Below, in pieces: positions 14,901 through 27,100 of a DNA stretch of 64,000 nt. The notes under the pieces were generated by a model. The model was not told where the DNA came from and made no database searches. It saw only the letters and a list, made by a program, of their open reading frames with translations. The translations under genes and the position numbers were made by a program. The DNA lies in assembly GCF_031877795.1 (NCBI RefSeq), contig NC_133946.1, positions 13,756,365 through 13,820,364 on the forward strand, read 5' to 3'. This DNA comes from Strix aluco (taxonomy: Eukaryota; Chordata; Aves; Strigiformes; Strigidae). Each line of letters opens with the position of its first letter. Within the stretch, counting starts at the first letter, position 1.

Positions 14901-17591
14901 TGCACACAGCAAGGCCAGTGTTTCCCTTTGCCTTAGCAGCAGCCAAAAGCTGAAGCCCAGGGGAGACAGTAAGTATCAGGAAAATATCACTGCCTTCCCT
15001 CCCAGCCTCCCAAGCAAAAGGCAGTGTATTTGCACTTGATGATACCATATTTAAGATGATGTATTTAATAATACCTGTAGTCAGACTGAAGCTCAACTCT
15101 AGGAGGTCCAAAAATCATGAACAGAAATATCTGTGTCTTACCCTCAGCGCCCTTGCAAAGAGCACCAGGAGCTGATGGGGGGAGTGCACCTTCACAGAAG
15201 GTACAATTCTGACACTGACAAAAGTAGTGCAATATTTTATGGTTGCTCATTATTTTTCATAAGAGAAGGCAAATAACATCTGCATGACACAACTTCCAAA
15301 TACAGAGAGGAGAAAAAAGCTCTGGCTTTTAACAAGTCTGGAACATTAAATCTCAGCTCTGATTTAAGGCCACTTCTTATTTTTCAGTCCAAAGTTCTTT
15401 TTCTTGTTATATATACACATATATTCCAAGCACGAGTAAATTGCCTTGGATCTCAGTTCACCCATTGCTTCAGGAACCATTTTACATTTGCAAAAGGATG
15501 AATGAAAATAGCCCAGAGTCTATGAACATCTTTGACTGTAGTGTTCAACATTCTGTGCTCCTCAAGCTAATCCTCTTACTGTGATTAGCAGAAGAACAGA
15601 AGGGTTGTAAGGAGGGACTTAAATGGGCTTTGGCCTCGACCTGGGTTCACAGCCCAGACCAGCTCCTACACTTCTTGCGTGAGTGACCCAAACTGAATTT
15701 CAAAATCCCCACTAATTAAATACATTCAAGGGATTGCTAGGAAGGAGAGAAGAAAAATAAAGCATACCAGAGAGAAAAAGATGTTTATATGGTGCACGCT
15801 CAGGGTGAAAGGAGTGAAATCTTTGATGGTGGTGGTGGTGTGGGTGATGCACTTACTGGCAAAACATGGCAGTGTGTCTGTGCATACCAAAGAACACACC
15901 TGGGAAGCAAAACACAGCTCTCTGCAGTGTTGAAGTCTTCTCCAACTGTTGAAGTCTTCCCCTGCTCTTGACCTCAGCATTCAAGCATTCCAGATACATC
16001 CAAGTGTTGACTAACATCCCTCTCTTCTACAAATACAGGTGACTGCTAGCAGAATTCATTCTGGCCATCTTAAAGGCTCACGATATACTAATTTTTCACA
16101 GATACAAGAATAAACAAAACTCAACAGGTATAAACTGACATTTTTTGCTGCCCTGGGGTGCTTGTGGTTAGCCAGGGCACCAGGGACCTTTTCCCATGTA
16201 AGCAGTGAGCCTCCTCCTTGCAGGCTCCACTTGCCGGGATGTGTCTGAGACAGACAGTGCCCCATGCCTGCTGGAAGTACTGCACTTGCCACTAGCCAGG
16301 AGCACAAAGCCAAAGGCAACAGGCTTTCAGGGTGCTGGAAAGATTAAGCTAGCCATTTCAACCTCCTCTAGAAAGTGATGGTTATGGATATACTGAAACA
16401 AAGAGATGCTTGTTAGCCTGATGAACATGACTGCGTGAGGCTATGGTTTTAGCCCAGTGGTATGACACTTGAAGTCGACCAATGGACCCTACCTAATTGG
16501 GTATGGCAAAAAAAAAAGATCAGCTTTGGCCTTTGCAAAGAACAGAATGAACTGAATATTATTTTTTTCTCATCTTGGAGAAACACCCCTTAAAATCATT
16601 GATGAACAAGCTTTCCCAGACACCATCAACCTGCCCCAGCTGTGTGGCTGCTGCTCACCAGCCAGCTCCACATGCAGCAGCCGCCCTGCACCACCGTGTC
16701 AACAGCCAGGATTGCTCTTCTGTCCTCATTCACTTCTGAAGGGGAAAACCCTCTGCTGGTTTTCAGCATGAACATTATTTCTCAGACTTCCATTAGTAGT
16801 GACATTTACACAAATCACGTATTGGAGGGAGAAAAGTTTTTCTTTTTATGATAATGCAGATCATGAGAGACAGGGTTGATTTTCTTTACGATATAATCTG
16901 ATTCTGAAAGCTGCAGTGAGAGCACAAAGAGTCTCTGATAGCTCAAAGCTGTGATGTTCTACCTTCCTTGTATGGTGCACATATTCAGGCACAGAAGAGA
17001 TTGTCAATTTTGTGCCCCAGCACCAAAGACGAGGCACTTAGTGTGTATTTTAGACATGGTAAAAAAAGGCATTCACACAGAGCATGTGATATGACCAAAG
17101 AACAAGGAAAGAGAAAAGTGCTAATAAGGACATACCAGACCAGCATTTCTTACAGCATATCACACACTAGTCTCTTTATAGCCATTTATGCTGGTTTCCT
17201 ACTGCTGCTTCTACCCTGAAGAAATGCTTGAGTTGTTTTTATGGTTCAAGAGAAACCCTGAATGCCAGTTTTAAGCATAAAGTTTTACAGAGGCCTTGGA
17301 ACTTTTACAGAGGTCTACAAATGTACTGGCAAGAGATATGTATATTTTGTTTCTAGTTTTCTCTCCATCTTCTTCTAAAAGATGTCACAAAATTTGTTAA
17401 TGAGCTCTCCAACCATGAAGAAAGATGAATATCAACACAATGCTGAGATAATTTGCTATATTGCTCTTCACTCTTCATATTTAGAGACTATGCTGCTCCC
17501 CCCACACGTTCACAAAGAAAAATTTACAGTTTTAATAGCACGCATTTAAAACTAGTTTAAACTTAAGAATTCCTGCTAGGCTGACTCCACA

Positions 17592-17621
17592 CCCCCCCCC
17601 CCCCCCCCCAAAAAAAAAAAA
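17592..17621. repeat. C18-A12 homopolymer junction
   Basis: Eighteen consecutive C (17592-17609) are followed directly by twelve consecutive A (17610-17621). The complement is T12G18, a long G-run that can fold into a quadruplex and is prone to length change and sequencing error. Confidence 0.95.
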
Positions 17622-20527
17622 TATACAAAATTATATTTCTGTCTTGATACTAGAATTATAGCTAAACATGTAAGGGGTAACAGTAGATGGCAACAGCATT
17701 TATTCCACATTTCACTTCAATAGCCACCTACCCCAGAGCAGATGTGATGCACAGAAGCAGGTCTATATTGTGTGAAAATACATTTAATCACTGAAGTTCT
17801 CCGCTTCCTTTCATTGGTATTTGAGAGAAGTAATATAATTGGTACTGAGACCAAACCAGAAATATCCAGAGCTAAATTACAGTGAGACATGAGGGAAATC
17901 TAAGGTTGATGAGGAGGCAGCCACTAAACAGGGGAATTGTCTTTTTGAGGTTTGTTGATGTGGATTTCAGAGATCACAGTCCAGTTCTCAATAGAGAGAG
18001 AGAAATCCCGTGCTATCATCCCTGCAAGTGGACCCACAGAAAACTTCAGATGGGGTGTCACAAAGGTTTCATTCTGGCTTCACTTGAGGGGTAGCTGATT
18101 CTACCCCTCTTTTTGTACCATAAAACAATTTCCACTTGTCCTCACAGGTGCTTTGTCCGATGGCTACAGCTATAAAGATATCTACTCCAGGAGGAAACAC
18201 TTAAGGACACAAGATGGCAAAGGAGAGAAGGGTGGTAGTGGCTAAGGGATTCCCTCCTCAACCTGCTTCCCCAGTGTGCTACCTCCCCTTAACAGCAGAC
18301 TTAGAAATCACTATCAACAGAGGTTCAGGGCATCACACGTCATCCACCTCCTGATGGCAGATCAGCACACAAGCTTGAGATGGCTTTGCTGTGAATGGAG
18401 AGAGGAGCTGCTCCTCAGTCTAGTCCAAGCGTGCTCACTGCAGCAAGCCTGGGAAGGTAAGAAGTGTACATGCTTCGGGATTTCACAGCTGCTACTTCAA
18501 AGAAGAGAAGGAAAAAGGAATTACAGTTTTCCTAAGAAAGCCTCTTTAGATGAAGTTTGGAGAACAACCCCTACATATTGATGACAGCATGTCCCAGAAA
18601 AGATCAAGGTAGAGGAGTTTAAAAACAAGATCTAAGATTGAAAACCTCCAACACCATGCCCCGAATACACAGTCATAACTCTTCAACACAGGATAAAAAA
18701 GGCAAAACAGTAGCTTCAAAAGGAAGCCACAAACAACACTAATATCCAGAATAGACCAAAGATACAGATTAATAGAAAAAAGTTTTCAGCTGTCTCCAAC
18801 AGTTGAGACATCCTGAGAGTAAGCTTCCCAAAATATACTTCCAAATGTTAGCAGAAGAAAGCCTACATTAATCACAATGTGAACCCAGTACGGCTGCACT
18901 AAAGCCCTCCAGGAAAAAAATAGAAAGTAAGTATGGAAATGAAGCAAAGAGGATAGGAGAGAAAAACTCAGGAAGGTATGTGAAGAAGGAAGGAAGCAAC
19001 TGCAGCTTTTACTGCCTCCACAGCTGGCATTTTATTGTGGTTTGTTGGTTTGAATTATTTTTTTTAAAAAAAAGCAACACTAACTTCTTTGTTTATGCAT
19101 AGGTATAATCTGCAGGTTAGCCATTCCTTCTGCTACAAAACTCTACTGGTCCTGCAGAAAAACCTCCAGACTAGCTGTTCAGTTGTGATCCTCCTCACAA
19201 GTACTACGCATAGTCCACTGACACCTGAAAAACCTTGCAAAATCATGCAGTCCACTGCTGCCTGGCACAGCTTTTCCAAGCTGCAGAGTCCCAGTCTACA
19301 GTATTTACCCATATATTTGATTGGTCTCCTGTGTCCATGAGCTGACTGAATTCTGCACACTTTCTTAAATTGTGCCTTTCCAGAGCATGGATTCAACTAT
19401 GTCCATGGTATCAGAGAACCCTCAAGACTTCAGGAGCACCATTTTGAACTTCAGTTGTCAAATTTGGGTGGCATTGTTGAGAGTTAATGAGCTCATGAGA
19501 ATAGCTCTTCAGTCTTATACCAGCCAAAACCTATTCTCCATTTTCACCTTCCTATCATATTAATGACTCTTCTCTCTGAGCCTCCCTTTCCACCAGGGTA
19601 TGACAGGAAGCGCTATATGAAACCTCCACTTGCCACCACCATTTCCAGCGAGTGCCAACACAAGGAGGCTTCTGGATACCCCATCTTCTGCTTCTCATTT
19701 CACTCCTGATGGTGCATGTTTTCAGTAACTGCTTGACTACAAGTTGCCAAGAGGAAGTCAACTTCACACAGCGTTCAAGTCCTACCTGATCAGTGCTGGG
19801 TACCACCAGCAACTTCTCCAGCACAGAGCAGAGACCCTTAAAAGTACAATTCCCTGTGTACAGACCATAAATCCTACAGTAGTGTATCAAACCCGAAGAG
19901 AGTACTACATAGTGGCTCTTACACCCACATGGATGACATTTGAAATCAGTGAACTGGGGGGGTTGAACACTTCCTGAAAAGCTTGATGGGGAAACACTTT
20001 ACTAGTCCCCATGTGGTATCCCTGAGAGTGAGGTCCTGCACGGCCCCCGGACAAAGCTGAGGGTAGACAGCAGGAGTGCTGACGGACATCTGCCAAAACC
20101 TGCACTGGCAGGGAAAACCAAGAACGGGAAAAAGGGCAGGTTTGACTCCACTCTGGAAGACAAGTGTTTCTGCACACCCATGGGACACAGGCATGGTGAG
20201 CAGGTAGCGCATTGCTCATGAGGAAAAGAAACCAAATAGAAATGAGTAGTAACTGTCCAAAAAGCAGCATATCGCTGAGGGCAGAGAGTCAAAGAGCAGC
20301 ATTATCTTACTCTAGGAATTATCCAGCTGACTCCAGAAGCCATGAGTGTTTCTAGGACCTTCAAAATATCCCCAGTTTTTGTTTAAATTGCTGTCTATCC
20401 TCTGCTTTTGGCTGGCAACATTCAGAGTGACAAGGAGATTATCACAGCAAAGACGTGCCCAAGATAAGGCTGGCCTTTTAGGAAGGCCAACAAGTCAGCC
20501 ACACACAGTCATTAAGAGCCTTTTCAT

Positions 20528-20569
20528 ACTGTAGCTGTTTCTTTTCACACTGTAGCTGTTTCTTTTCAC
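20528..20569. repeat. 21-bp perfect tandem duplication
   Basis: Two identical 21-base units, 20528-20548 and 20549-20569, each beginning ACTGTAGCTG and ending TTTTCAC. A partial match precedes the first copy. A recent replication-slippage event is the simplest reading. Confidence 0.95.
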
Positions 20570-22905
20570 ATACACATTGGTCTAGTTTGGGGAAGGGTGG
20601 GGGGAAAAGCTTTACTTTGGTTAGGAGAGCAGTTGAGGTGAGCTTTGATGAATAGTCTCTTCTCATTGCATGGGGTTCCCTCATCTCGAGTTTCGCAGTC
20701 AGTGTTTGGACTTGCTCTTCATTGCACAAACTACCTGCAGGAATGAGCAGTGGTTTTTCTGTAGAGAAATGCTGCGCAGCAAGTCCAAGGAAAGACCATA
20801 ATTACAGGGCCAAATGCTGAGATACACAACAAATGCCATATAAACGCCACTAGAAAAACTAGAAAATTTAGAAGGGACATAGCAGCTCTCCTCTTTTCCA
20901 TGGATTTCTACCATCATGCTTCTTACAGAGTCCAGAGTCCAAAACCTCTGTTTAATTCCCTTCATCTGATTTAATTGATGATGAGCATTTTTTTAAAATG
21001 ATAGATGCAATTGTATTTACAGGAGGCAGCACCTGCTCCATCAGCCCTGTCCCTCTGTAACCGCAGTGCTGATTCATGGAGGCCAACACCAAGAGGAGAA
21101 ATCTGGGCGTGCATCCAGAGGAGCAGTCTTTGGCTTTTGCATAGCGCTTGGCTGTTCATGGTGCTGCCCCACACGTCCATGGAGACAGGTACATGCCTAA
21201 ACCCCTTCTGGTCCAGGGAAATAGAGGGGGAGAGACAAGCAAAATGCACAGTGACTTCTGCAGGTCACACAGTAATGAGTAACAGTGCTAGGAATTGTAA
21301 ATATTATGGTTTTACTCAACAAAAGTCTCTGCTGCCAGCTAATGTTGGGGAAGCCCCAGCCTGAAACACTCTGTCACAGAGCAGCTACACTGAGAGCAGT
21401 TGTGACATTTTGTGGCTGCTAGTGAGGAGGAATAAGCCAAAAATTATCACTTGGTTTCACAGGACTCTTGTAAATGAGGTAAGTGTCACTAACTGTGCTT
21501 TACAAGCAGCAGCATTTCTTGCCCAAGGTTACAAGTGTCCCTTGAGGAAAGAGCAAATTAGGTTATTTAACTTGAAAAGCAAAGCTCCTACAACTCACTA
21601 TGCTGAAGCACAAGTTTCATGAAATCTTGCAATAACTTCATGTTCCTGTCTAAGCCCCAGCAGTCATGTAAGCAGTCATGGGACAATCTCAGCTTACAGG
21701 GACTTCGTGTGAGCCTGCAGGTCAGAAAGGCAACCTCACCCCGCCACAGCACAGCCCAGGGGCGCACACCACAGATGCTCAGAGATGCTCAAAACGAGCA
21801 CCTCCTGTTTCTTTCCCTCCCTGGCAGAAAGTTCTCCCAAGCCTTTTTTCTGTCGTTGCTCAGTGAGACCAAAGATGGGGCATTGAACATGCTCCAAATG
21901 CAAATGACAGCCACGGGGGTTTGGATACAAAAGAGTTCGCTCCTTCTCCTGTCACGGGCCTGGGCACCAGAGGGGAGTGGGAGGACAGGCTCAGTGTGCG
22001 AGAACAAGTCTGCACCATTTCTCAGAAAGAAAAAACTGTGAGTAAAAGCAGAAATTCACTCCTCAGCCTCCCAGTACTGAAAAATATATATAGTATCCAG
22101 GCACAGGTTCACGGAGCTTGTATTTATTAGGAAAAAATGTCAAAATCTGGAAACTGGACACTAAAAAAACCAGCCCAGGCACTGAAATACTGCATTTTCC
22201 CCCCCAGATGCAGTACAAAAGCCAAGCAGGGTAGCACACAAGTGCAGTATATCTCCCAGGTGCAAGGCTCAAACAGTAATCAGTGACCTCTGTCACAGTA
22301 AGGAAGACTGAAAACTGGAGAAATAGATTGCAAGCAATACCTAAGATTAAATAAAAAAGCAATAGCCCTGGGAGAAAGCATCTAGTAGGAGCTTTTGTGA
22401 AATTTCTGGATTGTTTAGGATATCAAAACTGCTGCAAACTTGTACTGCATGGGACAGACCTAAGCCCTACAGGGTCTGAAAGCTGCTGTTTCTGAGGACA
22501 TGGCATCAGATGGAAAGCATCCTCTGTGGGGGAGAATATATACATAAAAACACAGCTTGTTGTATAAGTCAGCTTTGCATATACATAAACATATACACTT
22601 TTTTTTAAACAAGACACCTTTCCCATTGCTACCACTGTACGCATCTGTATATATTTTCTGCTGAGGCAGTATGAATGTACTGAAAAATGAGTGAAACTCT
22701 TTAAATGCACATATAAACCATACAAACCCACACACCCAGGGAGCGTGGGCGACACTGAATATGTGTTTAAGCCCTGAAAACCACTTCCAAAGGTTATTTC
22801 TTCAGAATATTGTGGTGGCTTGCAGTAGTGATTCAGTGAGATGCTAATACTAACTGCTTAGCATCTGGCTTCATTTCAGGTGTAACATTTACACAGACAA
22901 AAAGT

Positions 22906-22926
22906 AAAAAAAAAAAAAAAAAAAAA
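22906..22926. repeat. A21 homopolymer
   Basis: Twenty-one consecutive A. No identifiable retrocopy precedes it on the plus strand. Confidence 0.9.
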
Positions 22927-23625
22927 GTATGAAGTTTGTACCTTTTTTATTTATCCAGTCTCAAAGAACCTGTCAATCACAACTGTGAATCACATAAAAG
23001 CAAAACTAATGCTACAATAATTTTCCATTCCCCGGAAGAGGAAAAGCATGCATACGTAGTTGCATCTTGATGTGAAACATGCTGTGAATATTTCAGCTGT
23101 CTCAGTGAGACACCTAATTCAGCACCCTCAGCTCTGTGATACCTGGGCTGTACACACCATTCTTCACAGCTTTTGTTTGAAAATATCACTCTTTAGCCAC
23201 GTCCTGGCTCCCTGGCCCCTTCCTTTCCCAAGCTTTAGTTTATATTTGTAGAAAAGATCTAGGTGGCGGATTTGAACAGCAGTTACTAGAGACCCCTTTT
23301 CAGAAGTGTGGGCAACTGCTCAGGCAATCCCTGCATCTCAGTTGCCCTGCTCAGAGGAGAGCACCCGGGAAACCTTTGTGCTGTACTGCTCGGGGCTGGG
23401 AGTGACCCCCAGTCCTGCACAGCAGGGCAAAACAACCCCCTGGGTTCCAGACAAACGCCTGCTAAACAACAGCAAATGCCGCTGCTCGAGTCACTGAGAA
23501 ACCAGGGTGCCTCAAGTGTCTGTCAGACTGTAAAAACAGCGTCAGGAAAGGTTTATGCTTTCCTGAAGAGGGCTCTCGGTCTCAGTTTATATAAACAGCT
23601 TGCCAGTTTTATAATACCAGGAAGG

Positions 23626-23643
23626 AAAAAAAAAAAAAAAAAA
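23626..23643. repeat. A18 homopolymer followed by CAAAC-type sequence
   Basis: Eighteen A followed by an A/C-rich CAAACCAACAACAAACC stretch. Similar A-run plus CCAAAC tracts occur at 12184, 24860 and 384 in this window. This looks like a recurrent simple-sequence pattern rather than a gene. Confidence 0.85.
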
Positions 23644-23943
23644 CAAACCAACAACAAACCAAAATAAGATAGACAATACCTGTTGTAACTCCATCTACTG
23701 TAAGACATGGTCCTGTTGCTGCCGACACCATCCATCTCCAGCTCAGCTACTGCACTTCCAGCATCCCTCACCTCCCACAGGTGCTGGCGGCCAGGCTTGG
23801 AAATCAAACACCTGCCTGAGGACAGGCCCACCGCCGCGATGCGGGCGGACGCCTCTGGCCTTGCGCAGCGGGGCCAAAATTCACTGCTGAGTGACGGCTT
23901 CGCATCGAGCTCTGGATGCACGGAGCAAACCACTGCCCGCGCT

Positions 23944-23969
23944 GGGGAGGGAGGGATGAAGGGAGGGGG
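23944..23969 (+). other. G-quadruplex motif in CpG-rich patch
   Basis: Five G-tracts of 4, 3, 3, 3 and 5 bases with loops of 1, 1, 5 and 1 bases on the plus strand. Such motifs are frequent near vertebrate promoters, which fits the surrounding CpG-rich patch. Confidence 0.65.
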
Positions 23970-24144
23970 AGGCTCCCAGGGTCCCTGCCGGGGGGACCAG
24001 CGGCAGGATGCTCTCAGCTGCCCGGCAGACACAAAGGCACTCAGGTAATAAACTGGAACAAGGGTGCTAAGCTGCTTAAGAGATATTCAGCGAAGCCGTG
24101 CTCAGGAGCAGCCGCTTGTATGCCTCCTGCTCCAGCACATGCGC

Positions 24145-24162
24145 TTTATTTATTTATTTATT
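24145..24162. repeat. (TTTA)n microsatellite
   Basis: Four and a half perfect TTTA units inside the CpG-rich patch. Confidence 0.9.
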
Positions 24163-27100
24163 CTGGTTGCCACAGATACGGGTCCATCGCTCTGACATCA
24201 GCCGTCTCCCACCCTGCTGCGGGTCCCTAGGTCTCACCACCGTGATCTTCCAGGCAGACAATGATCACAGCCCCTGTGTGCAGGGGCAGCACTGGGAGCC
24301 AGCCACGGTCGGGCAGCTCCACAGGATCACCTCCCCGCTGGGGACACGGCCCTGCCACTCATCCCACCGCACCACCCGCTGCAGCCCCTCCACCTGACGG
24401 GTCGGGGTACAGACTTCTGCGGGGGTCACTTGGAGTATGGCAAAAATGCTTGGCGTACCCCATTTCAGTCACTGGTTTTGCACAGCGCACAGCCCTGGTT
24501 TGCCCCAGAGCCGGGCAGAATGACATCCAGCCAGCCTCGGCGTGACTCTTGCTGAGCACAGGTCTCAGACGTAGGACCAAGAGCCAAGCCACACTTCATG
24601 GCTCCTGCCTGCATTTCCCCGGTGGGGACCAGCAACGTTCGGTGTTGGGGCCCATGCCAAGGAGCTGCAGGTCTCTCACTGAGGTGTTTCTCACCTCCGC
24701 CAGCTGAAGGTAGCACAGGCTGTGCTCTGTTCCCAGGTGCCCCATCCACACCTGTGTGCTGTGGGGAATCAGACCTTGCTTGCTCACTATTTTCTGATCA
24801 GTCCTGATAACCTCAATATGAGGGGACTGTGACACAGTAGTTCAAACTGAATCACGTTACCAAAAAAAAACCCCAAACCAAACTTCCTTCAAATCCGCTT
24901 GTGGTTTTCCTTTCAGAAAAACAAAAAGTTCAGCAGAACTTGCACAGCATCTCTGCATTTTCAAGCTGCTTATTCAACACGTCTGCCTTCAAACTGTGCC
25001 GTGGTTTCTTGCATCTCCTCTTAAAATGTTTGCTTGCTATCAGCTTCCCAGTGCCACACATTTGTGAAGTTTGGTTGCCAAGATGCACGGTTGTGCAATG
25101 ACAGGCACACAGAGACAGCTAGATCGTGACCCTCTAGCTGGGGCACCCATCATAGCTCCTCCCAAAGGGTTCGGTCTGGGCAGCAGATCCCTAAAGCAAG
25201 CCTTACTGACCATGCTTGGTGGACACTCCCAAGACGAGGAGGACATTTGCAGGGTCAGGTGTGGGCAGGCAGAGGTTTGTCTCTCCAGAAGCTGATTCAG
25301 AGCTGCTCAGTCCTCACCATCATGTCCTGCTCACAGCCCCAAGGCACTGCTCACTGCCCTATGCTTCACTCCAGATTTAAGGAGTTACAGCTTCTCAATA
25401 GTCCGTAACAGCATGGGCACAGGGGGCTGCTGAGAAGACCTGACCATACCTCGGCCAAGAGAGGAACTACCAGCAGCAGTGCCAGTTCAGCACAGTCAGC
25501 CTCCAGCATGACCCAGGATGTCTACGTATACGCATAGGGGACAGTGGCACCGCTTTCAAACCATTTCCGGACAGCTTTGGCTCTTTGGCCCACATTAGCA
25601 TCTCCAGGCTCTTTCCCTTGCTGCAAGGCCAGCCAGGTGCCCAGCACTGCTCTTAAGCCGTATGACACACTCCCAGACCCTAAGGGTAAGATCTCACAGT
25701 AAAAATTATTAAAAATACCAAACATACATAAATAAAGACTGGAAGGAACTTGGGTTATTCAGGCCCAGTCCCTCATCTCGCAAACAATCGTATCTGATGA
25801 GAGGTCTCAGGCTGATGCTCCAGAGGCTGGTAATGAAGAGCCTCTAGAAGCTCCTGGAGCTCCAGAAGGTAGATGAATCTCCTAGAGCTTCACCCTGCTG
25901 ACAGCCAGAGACCTTCCTGCTTCTAGCTCAAATGCATTCATGGACATCTGAGATCCACTTGATCTTTCACCCTTCAGTTCCTCTAGTTCAAGTTAAATCC
26001 CCTTTCTCTTGGAATACCTGCAATCAATCTTTTCATTTCCAGTCTTTATTTTGGGAGGGTGAATGGGCCAAGCCCTTAATCCCTTCATGTCAGGATAGGC
26101 ACAACCAGCCTAAGAGCTTTTTTTATGTACCAGTTTTAATCCAACTCAAACCTTCTCTGAATATGGGTGATATTTGGCCACAATTCTTTCAAACAGGGAA
26201 AACATCATCTAGGTTTCCACAAAATGGCAATTAAGATGTCCAGGACCAAGCCTCATTCCTTATAACTGTGTACATCTTGTGAGTTTATCTTGCTGACTCC
26301 TCTTACAGATGCTGCTGTTGATGTTACATATAGACACCACGTTTCCATTTATCTCATTTATAACCTGCATTGAGTGACCCTGATGGAATGAACTGTCTGG
26401 AAAGCAGAGTGTTAGTCACCACCCATCTCCTCCACCTACCTGCATCTGCTCACTCCTGTGCTCATGCTAAGAAAATTGTAAACGGGCAAACTGAAACCTG
26501 ACCATTTACTTGGCTGTTGGATTATTGAGGCCAACATCTTCCACAGTGGAGGAGCTGAAAATCACCCAGATGAGTCCCTGCATCCCAGGGAAGCCTCCTT
26601 CAGAAGCAAACCCTTCAAGGCGCATCAATAAAAGCCAGGAGCACAGGTTAGCTGCCGGAGCATGGGCTCTCCACTATACATGTCTCACCCTAAGCATAGC
26701 TCGCTGGCATCTCAGGCTCCTTCTTGCTCATCCTCGACCAGAGCGTTGAGCAGAACGTCAACTGTGGCAGCTCATGCTGTGACAGGCAGGGAATCCGGCT
26801 GTACACCAGGGTTGTCTTGTCCCAGCAGCCTCATTTCCATATACACTCATCAGAAATTAAAGCTGTCCTGGCACACTGCAGCAGGTGGGTTGTGAACATT
26901 TCGGGCTGACCCTGCCAAACCTCATGGCAAGTACAGCCTCACCACACGAGTAACACACCAAAAACCAAAACCCACATCAAGCTCCAAATAGAGAGTATGG
27001 TTTTGCCAAACCACTGCTTTGAGAACTTGCCTGTGCCCGCTTCGGGCGACCCCTCCACACACACCCTGAGACAAGAGATGCTCCAGAATGAAAACAAGTG

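Larger units (their letters stand above)
1..17591. other. Gene-free region, left part
   Basis: AT-rich, apparently unique DNA with only short chance open frames. No exon with both splice sites and a recognisable protein match was found on either strand. It contains the small repeats listed at 389, 8205 and 11947 and a G-rich stretch at 6862-6890 that just misses the canonical quadruplex rule (first loop of 8). Nothing else is supported. Confidence 0.7.
17622..23786. other. Gene-free region between poly-C/poly-A tract and CpG-rich patch
   Basis: Mostly unique DNA with chance open frames up to 140 codons that overlap each other on both strands. Apart from the 21-bp duplication and the two A-runs listed, I see nothing in it. 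Confidence 0.7.
23787..24421. promoter_or_regulatory. CpG-rich patch, candidate promoter/CpG island
   Basis: By hand count there are about 36 CpG in about 635 bases, with 14 in the densest 120 bases (23821-23945), against a CpG-poor background. A strong plus-strand G-quadruplex motif sits at 23944-23969 and a CAG|GTAATA donor-like site at 24044/24045. No recognised protein is encoded. It could be a promoter with a noncoding first exon on the plus strand, or merely a GC-rich unmethylated patch. A (TTTA)n tract interrupts it at 24145-24162. Confidence 0.35.

Noticed and set aside
21619..22041. 140-codon open frame on the plus strand
   Set aside because: Overlaps two minus-strand frames of similar quality and has no family signature.
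23553..24032. 159-codon open frame on the minus strand over the CpG-rich patch
   Set aside because: Low-complexity composition, reads through a poly-T tract as a run of phenylalanine, and no recognisable domain; GC-rich DNA naturally lacks stop codons.
25735..26230. Possible ancient interspersed repeat (GGAAGGAACTTGGGTTATTC start)
   Set aside because: Only a weak resemblance to avian repeat tails; no terminal structure or coding match could be shown by eye.
26755..26820. Cysteine-rich reading (NCGSSCCDRQG) considered as a thrombospondin-repeat exon of SPON1
   Set aside because: It lacks the paired tryptophans, spacing and splice sites of a TSP1 repeat.
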